A stretch of 9,738 bases of DNA from Thermoproteota archaeon. Lineage in GTDB: Archaea; Korarchaeota; Korarchaeia; Korarchaeales; Korarchaeaceae. Each line of letters opens with the position of its first letter. The stretch's first letter is position 1. The DNA is taken from contig QMVZ01000048.1 of assembly GCA_003661365.1 (NCBI GenBank), forward strand, positions 1 to 9,738. Reading direction: 5' to 3'. Shown here piece after piece: positions 6,151-9,738 of the stretch. The position numbers were made by a program, and so were the translations under genes. The notes beneath the pieces are model-generated. The model made no database searches. It was not told the origin of the DNA and worked only from the letters and a program-made list of their open reading frames with translations.

Positions 6151-8075
6151 AATATTCTAAACCTTCCCGGGGGGAGGGCCTTCATGATTTCATCAAGATC
6201 AAGATATAAAGACATACTTGTTACTTTTTTTAACTCATTCTCAAGCACTTCCTTTATCATTTTTGCCGTTTCTAACTTCTCCTTCTCCCCTGGAATCACA
6301 TGGATCTTTGCTTTCATTTCAGCCGATGCCTCAACAGGACAGGAAGTAACTCTAGGTTCTCCATCTATCTCCCAAATACCGATAGCAAGCTCTAATTTTC
6401 CCCTTAAATAAGTTCTCTTTCCTCTTATGTAAAAAGATCCCTTTGGAATGTACATTTTTGGAGGTGCATGGGTTAGAACCTGCTTTCCTTTAACATAATA
6501 TACATCTGCATAACTTAGACCCTCTCTCCATGCTCTGGAGAAGGAAGCAGCATAATCCGCTGCCTGTGATAGCGTTTCATCTCCAACAGCCCTCCCATCA
6601 GTCTTAACTAGGACAACCGCTCCACCTGGTTGCTCTACATGGAAGAAGAGGTCATCGTCCTCCATGTACCGTCTAACCAGCTCTCTATTAGTAGACCTGT
6701 CCTTCCCTGCTATGACTAAGAAGCCCTCTGTAGAAAAGAACCATCTAAATCTCTCAAACCACTTCTTTTTCCTCCTAATCTTTGGTCCTTTTGATATATG
6801 TAGTATTTCGGCCTGGCTCTTCATATCCAGTAGTCTCTTTTCCAAGACTTTCAACATCTCTTTACCTCTAACTAACTTTAAGCTGAGTTTTTTCGCCCTA
6901 GCATAATAATTGGAGGCATTTTCTGAGGCTGTCTTCATGAAATCTACGCTAATGGGGATTCCTCCTATTACAATCGTGGCAAGATGCTTAGATCTATCGA
7001 CATCAATTATTCTCTCATCTTGAATTCCTTTGCGTACCATCTCAATGAGACCCTGAACCTCATAGAGGTTTGAAAAGAGCAACTCTCCTTTTTGTCTTAG
7101 CTCAGATAACTCTTCCTCATACCTATTGAGTAAATCTTTTTGCTGCTTTAACTCTATTTCTAGGGCTCTAGCTCTTTTTTCCAATTCTAATAAGGCTTTG
7201 TCCTTTACAGATCTTGTTATTATGGGTGAAAAGTACTCTTCCAAAAGATCTAGAAGGGATTCAACTGGTTTTACCTCGTACTTGACCTTTAAGGAATTCA
7301 AAGGAAAAGCAGAGAAATTTACCATCTCCCCTTCTGAAAGATAAATGACGGGATCTGGCTTATCCTTGAGCCTCTTAGCTAACCACACTACAGCATTTCC
7401 AAGCGAGCGCCTCTGATCCTGAGAAAGATCTCTTACCTTTAGATTGGCCTTTAATCCGCTTTTTAATAGCACTTCATCAATATAGGGAGGGCCCACACCT
7501 ATTTCTAATAGGAATCTCCATAACTCCAATACCTCGCGTTGTTGCAAAATAGAAAGCAGGCCCTCTTCGTCCTCTATCTTATTAATCGAGGGAATATCGC
7601 TCGGCTTGGGGGGAGGCTTATAAATCTCATGCCTTTTTAGCACCCTGTCCCTAACTTTAATGGTTCTAGCTACCTGAAGGATCTTCCAATCCTCGTCTGT
7701 CAGGATCAGATTTCCTTTTCCAAAAAGCTCCACCACTAACTTTCCGGAGTAAGCCCCTTCATAATCAAAAACTAACAATCGTTCCATATCAGGTTGCTCT
7801 ACATCTACTATCCTAGCATTTCCCAGCCTCTTTCTAAGTCCCATCGCTAACCCTGAAGGATATTGCGGTTTTGGCCATTCGCGTTTGCTTAAGAAAAGAC
7901 AATTTCTGGTTGCCAAGATGAGTTCCCTTCTTCCGTTCAGTTCAGGCCAGATAGTTAATGAAAACACGTCACGACTCAACTGATAGGCTTTTTTAATTCT
8001 CCTACCCTTCAGTTGCTCCAACTCCTTTGTTAAATAATGTAGCTCAATGCTAGCCATGTTTTCCCTTGCTTTCAT
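6141..8075 (-). CDS. rqcH: RqcH/Rqc2 (NEMF, NFACT) family ribosome quality control protein
   Basis: Homologues bind the 50S subunit with a stalled peptidyl-tRNA and, in bacteria and eukaryotes, direct C-terminal tailing of the nascent chain. The 644 residues contain an NFACT-N domain (about 5-165), a helix-hairpin-helix part (about 170-225, GVGPPYID), two coiled-coil stretches (about 290-335 and 385-425) with a globular insert between them, a basic patch (RRKKKWFERFRWF, 434-446), and an NFACT-R domain. NFACT-R covers about 448-570 and contains TNRELVRRYM, DDDLFFHVEQPGG, GSFYIRGK and the ending YLRGKLELAIG. The Asp-Arg pair that contacts tRNA in bacterial RqcH reads Met-Glu-Arg at 97-99, so Asp is replaced by Glu. 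The start is ATG at 8075 with a T-rich TATA-like box 21-28 nt upstream. An ATG at 8057 (residue 7), with AAGGGAAA ahead of it, is an alternative. It is the first gene of an operon with three CBS proteins. Confidence 0.93.
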   Translation of the reverse strand: MKARENMASIELHYLTKELEQLKGRRIKKAYQLSRDVFSLTIWPELNGRRELILATRNCLFLSKREWPKPQYPSGLAMGLRKRLGNARIVDVEQPDMERLLVFDYEGAYSGKLVVELFGKGNLILTDEDWKILQVARTIKVRDRVLKRHEIYKPPPKPSDIPSINKIEDEEGLLSILQQREVLELWRFLLEIGVGPPYIDEVLLKSGLKANLKVRDLSQDQRRSLGNAVVWLAKRLKDKPDPVIYLSEGEMVNFSAFPLNSLKVKYEVKPVESLLDLLEEYFSPIITRSVKDKALLELEKRARALEIELKQQKDLLNRYEEELSELRQKGELLFSNLYEVQGLIEMVRKGIQDERIIDVDRSKHLATIVIGGIPISVDFMKTASENASNYYARAKKLSLKLVRGKEMLKVLEKRLLDMKSQAEILHISKGPKIRRKKKWFERFRWFFSTEGFLVIAGKDRSTNRELVRRYMEDDDLFFHVEQPGGAVVLVKTDGRAVGDETLSQAADYAASFSRAWREGLSYADVYYVKGKQVLTHAPPKMYIPKGSFYIRGKRTYLRGKLELAIGIWEIDGEPRVTSCPVEASAEMKAKIHVIPGEKEKLETAKMIKEVLENELKKVTSMSLYLDLDEIMKALPPGRFRILRR

Positions 8076-8095
8076 CGGGAATACCTACCACTTGA

Positions 8096-8103
8096 TTTTT
8101 TAA
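8096..8103 (-). promoter_or_regulatory. TATA-like box for the RqcH-CBS operon
   Basis: TTAAAAAA on the minus strand lies 21-28 nt upstream of the ATG at 8075, the spacing expected for a leaderless archaeal transcript. The same AT-rich stretch is about 34-41 nt upstream of the divergent TTG at 8137 and could serve that gene as well. The 61-nt intergenic region shows no other clear motif. Confidence 0.4.
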
Positions 8104-8136
8104 GGACTGAGTTTACCGGTTCTAATTCGAGGAGAA

Positions 8137-9033
8137 TTGGGCCTAAAAACTATGGTCTTTTACACTAAAATCGCTGTTAGTCTCATAGCTGGACTCTTAG
8201 CTGGTATTTTGGGGATAAGTGGTGTAGCTGGTATAGCATTCTTTATCTTCATGTTTTTCCTCTCGACTGCTATCCTTCTCACTCTGAAAAGGGAAGTAAT
8301 CTTTAACCTAGGATTCTATAAGACTTATAGGGAGGGAATAGGCTCCTCACTAATTGCTTTCATTTTAACTTGGAGTATAGCGACTAGTCTAATGCTTGGT
8401 CAGCCAACAATCTATGTTGCGGACTCGTCAATTGGTCCCCATCCCGTATCTTTTCCCAATGGAACAGAGGTTCCACCAGCCCTAAAACCTCTGAATTCTA
8501 CTTTTAACGCAATATATGTGATAAAATTGAGCGAGAATAAAACCTGGAAAGTGATGTTGGGAGTTTACTCCCAATACAACGATGAAACCGCCTTAAATCT
8601 GCCAAAATGCGATTTAATTTACCAAAAGGCAGAGAGTACAGTCAAACTTACTACAACAATAGATCCAGAAGAATTAGATCAGATCAAATCGAGATGGAGC
8701 ATCAAATTCTCTAAGGAAGATGAGGGTGTTTTCATAATCTATGAGGGAACGAGAGAGCTCCTTGAAGAAGGTAAAACTATAGACATAGAACTGAAAGAAG
8801 CGGACTCTACTTATCTTATACATATTCTTTATTCCGCAAATCAAATAAGATTGGAGACTGAGCCATTGAAAATGGAGAACAATAGCTTAAACATGACCAG
8901 GACTCCCTTTAGCGACACCATATCCTATGTATGTTTGGATCGAGGCTTCATTTATGCATTTGAATGCCCTCTCTACACTTATAGGTCAATTGGATTTGGT
9001 GAAGAGTACTTAGTACTCGAGAGACCCCCGTAG
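8137..9033 (+). CDS. Membrane protein with EMC6-like N-terminal domain and large external domain
   Basis: Residues 10-88 form three hydrophobic helices (about 12-31, 33-50 and 70-88) and resemble the EMC6/Rab5-interacting family. LLAGILGISGVAGIAFFIF matches the conserved TAGILGLTGLYGFIFYLL of eukaryotic EMC6. The basic loop KREVIFNLGFYKTYREG, followed by the third helix, also fits. EMC6 is a core subunit of the ER membrane protein complex, which inserts membrane proteins; archaeal homologues exist. By the positive-inside rule the basic loop is cytoplasmic, and about 210 C-terminal residues face outside. This part has five N-glycosylation sequons (Asn108, 120, 134, 248, 252), three Cys (158, 266, 277) and no fold I recognise. 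Ordinary EMC6 proteins are about 80-110 residues, so this is an extended or fused form. The start is TTG at 8137, with GAGGAG just 2 nt upstream; ATG at 8152 is an alternative. Archease follows 18 nt downstream. The EMC6 match is by eye. Confidence 0.75.
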   Translation: MGLKTMVFYTKIAVSLIAGLLAGILGISGVAGIAFFIFMFFLSTAILLTLKREVIFNLGFYKTYREGIGSSLIAFILTWSIATSLMLGQPTIYVADSSIGPHPVSFPNGTEVPPALKPLNSTFNAIYVIKLSENKTWKVMLGVYSQYNDETALNLPKCDLIYQKAESTVKLTTTIDPEELDQIKSRWSIKFSKEDEGVFIIYEGTRELLEEGKTIDIELKEADSTYLIHILYSANQIRLETEPLKMENNSLNMTRTPFSDTISYVCLDRGFIYAFECPLYTYRSIGFGEEYLVLERPP

Positions 9034-9040
9034 ATTTACT

Positions 9041-9046
9041 GGGTGA
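9041..9046 (+). promoter_or_regulatory. Shine-Dalgarno site that decides the archease start
   Basis: GGGTGA matches the GGTGA part of the archaeal Shine-Dalgarno sequence and lies 5 nt before the ATG at 9052. It overlaps the alternative GTG at 9043, so the later ATG is favoured. Confidence 0.5.
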
Positions 9047-9051
9047 GATCT

Positions 9052-9474
9052 ATGAGCTACGAATATGTAGAGTTCGGCGGCGATGTGAGTTTTATTGCAA
9101 GAGGAAGAAGCCTAAATGAACTATTCCGCCAAGCTGCTCTTGCTATGTATGAGATCATGGTGGATGTCGAAAAAGTGGATAAAGTTGAGGAGATAGTGTT
9201 AGAACTGAGATCCCCAGATCTATCTTTGTTGCTACACGATTGGTTAGGTGAGTTGCTTTTCATTACGGACACAAAACGTCTTGTGTTCTCAGATTTTTTA
9301 GTTAACATAACTAAAGAGAACTCAGAATACTCCTTGAAGGGAAAAGCCTTTGGAGAAATGCTAAATTTATCAAAACACAATCCAAAAACAGAAATAAAGG
9401 CAGTAACCTATCATTCCTTGAGAGTCCAAAGATCTGGGGACCTTTGGGAAGGAACTGTGGTTCTGGACCTTTGA
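9052..9474 (+). CDS. Archease, tRNA ligase RtcB activator
   Basis: Archease speeds the guanylylation and turnover of the RNA ligase RtcB, which joins tRNA halves after intron removal; it acts in the cytosol with a bound metal. Numbered from the ATG at 9052, the protein has 140 residues, the family size. It shows the YEYVEFGGDV start, LLLHDWLGELLF (near 58-69) and the hallmark HNPKTEIKAVTYH (around 109-121). It ends in the usual Asp-hydrophobic pair (VVLDL, Asp139). The two Asp residues thought to hold the metal are present (Asp11, Asp139). The normally invariant His-Thr-Ala before the first Asp is Phe-Gly-Gly here, which is odd. A GTG at 9043 would add three residues, but GGGTGA is better placed for the ATG. 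It follows the EMC6-like gene closely and may be cotranscribed with it. The tRNA endonuclease of the same pathway lies about 7 kb away. Confidence 0.92.
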   Translation: MSYEYVEFGGDVSFIARGRSLNELFRQAALAMYEIMVDVEKVDKVEEIVLELRSPDLSLLLHDWLGELLFITDTKRLVFSDFLVNITKENSEYSLKGKAFGEMLNLSKHNPKTEIKAVTYHSLRVQRSGDLWEGTVVLDL

Positions 9475-9484
9475 GGGAGAAAGG

Positions 9485-9492
9485 TTAATAAT
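9485..9492 (+). promoter_or_regulatory. Putative promoter of the rpl3 gene
   Basis: TTAATAAT, preceded by the purine-rich GAGAAAGG (9477-9484) as a possible BRE, starts 10 nt after the archease stop. Transcription would begin near 9515-9520 and give a leader of about 30-35 nt. This suggests that the ribosomal gene cluster beginning with L3 has its own promoter. Confidence 0.4.
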
Positions 9493-9498
9493 CGTGAC

Positions 9499-9525
9499 CA
9501 TCAAATCGGTTGAATCCGGTTGATG
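9499..9525 (+). repeat. Direct and inverted repeat in the rpl3 leader/promoter
   Basis: CGGTTGA occurs at 9507-9513 and again at 9517-9523, a 10-bp period equal to about one helical turn. Around it, CATCAA (9499-9504) and TTGATG (9520-9525) form a 6-bp inverted repeat with a 15-nt loop. The element spans the expected start site downstream of the TATA-like box, so it could be an operator or an RNA hairpin. No regulator is known to me. Confidence 0.45.
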
Positions 9526-9538
9526 ATAGAGTCGATAA

Positions 9539-9544
9539 AGGTGG
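9539..9544 (+). promoter_or_regulatory. Shine-Dalgarno site for rpl3
   Basis: AGGTGG lies 6 nt before the TTG at 9551. An in-frame TAA at 9536-9538 excludes any start further upstream, so this site and the TTG fix the beginning of L3. Confidence 0.6.
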
Positions 9545-9550
9545 CCGAAA

Positions 9551-9738
9551 TTGCCAAAGAGACATGCGCCAAGACATGGTTCATTAGCTTACTACCCTAG
9601 GAAGAGAGCAAAGACTCAGAAGGCAGTCTTCAGATCTTATAAGATAAAAGCTGAAAAGCCCACAATAGCGGCATTTGCAGGCTACAAAGCTGGCATGACC
9701 CATGTCATAATGGTAGATGATAGGCCAGGGACACTTAC
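9551..9738 (+). CDS. rpl3: Ribosomal protein L3 (uL3), N-terminal part
   Basis: L3 is an early-assembling large-subunit protein that binds 23S rRNA and reaches the peptidyl transferase centre. Only the first 62 codons are in the window; the gene runs off the right edge. The N-terminus reads PKRHAPRHGSLAYYPRKRAK after the initiator, followed by AAFAGYKAGMTHVIMVDD. These are typical of archaeal and eukaryotic L3. The start is a TTG at 9551, preceded by AGGTGG at 9539-9544, and a TAA just upstream in frame rules out any earlier start. In archaea L3 usually opens the large ribosomal-protein cluster (L3, L4, L23, L2 and so on), so that cluster probably continues to the right. A promoter and a repeated element lie in the 76-nt gap after archease. 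Confidence 0.95.
   Translation, partial: MPKRHAPRHGSLAYYPRKRAKTQKAVFRSYKIKAEKPTIAAFAGYKAGMTHVIMVDDRPGTL

Noticed and set aside
5748..6209. Plus-strand 153-codon frame opposite the two-CBS protein
   Set aside because: It mirrors the CBS repeats in antisense, is rich in Ser/Ile/Leu as antisense frames often are, and has no start signal.
6784..7200. RqcH coiled coils as a sign of an SMC or Rad50-like protein
   Set aside because: The flanking NFACT-N and NFACT-R motifs identify the family, which normally has such coiled coils.
9057..9380. Minus-strand 107-codon frame opposite archease
   Set aside because: Archease on the plus strand has clear family motifs; this frame is its antisense shadow.
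9490..9550. C/D box sRNA in the rpl3 leader
   Set aside because: TTGATGA looks like a C box, but there is no matching D box (CTGA) at a suitable distance.
9541..9600. GTG at 9541 as a start for L3 or a small leader peptide
   Set aside because: That frame stops at 9600 after 19 codons and does not encode L3; it overlaps the ribosome binding site of the real TTG start.

Overview
This window looks like chromosomal core DNA from an archaeon, most likely a thermophile of the TACK side of the tree; I cannot fix the phylum. The gene content is archaeal: a short type II methionine aminopeptidase, a BHB-type tRNA-splicing endonuclease, a UbiA enzyme of the ether-lipid type, a long NFACT/RqcH protein, archease, and an archaeal-type ribosomal protein L3. 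TATA-like boxes lie about 20-36 nt upstream of start codons, GTG and TTG starts are frequent, and AGA/AGG and ATA codons are common. No mobile element, CRISPR array, tRNA or rRNA gene was seen, and nearly all of the sequence is coding.

Layout. Positions 1-94 hold a promoter and perhaps the edge of another gene. Methionine aminopeptidase (95-1003, +) converges on the tRNA endonuclease (1006-2118, -) with a 2-nt gap. Upstream of the endonuclease on the same strand is a Gfo/Idh/MocA oxidoreductase (2162-3097, -). It is divergent from a UbiA prenyltransferase (3173-4015, +), and the two share a short promoter region. A tight minus-strand operon follows: RqcH (8075-6141), then three CBS-domain proteins of two, four and four CBS domains (6136-5645, 5636-4788, 4813-3998). 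Its last gene runs 18 bp into the end of the UbiA gene. Divergent from RqcH is a membrane protein with an EMC6-like N-terminus and a large predicted external domain (8137-9033, +), then archease (9052-9474, +). The start of rpl3 (9551 onward, +) has its own promoter.

How the genes fit together. Two genes belong to tRNA splicing: the endonuclease cuts introns and archease activates the RtcB ligase that joins the halves. Methionine aminopeptidase, RqcH and L3 act on or near the ribosome. The EMC6-like protein may relate to membrane-protein insertion, so the area is broadly an information-processing and proteostasis neighbourhood. UbiA serves membrane-lipid synthesis.

The most interesting points are the EMC6-like domain joined to a sequon-rich external domain, ten CBS domains cotranscribed with RqcH, and an endonuclease whose non-catalytic half keeps two of three catalytic positions. 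Archease and RqcH also show substitutions in their signature motifs, and the L3 leader carries a direct repeat with a 10-bp period.
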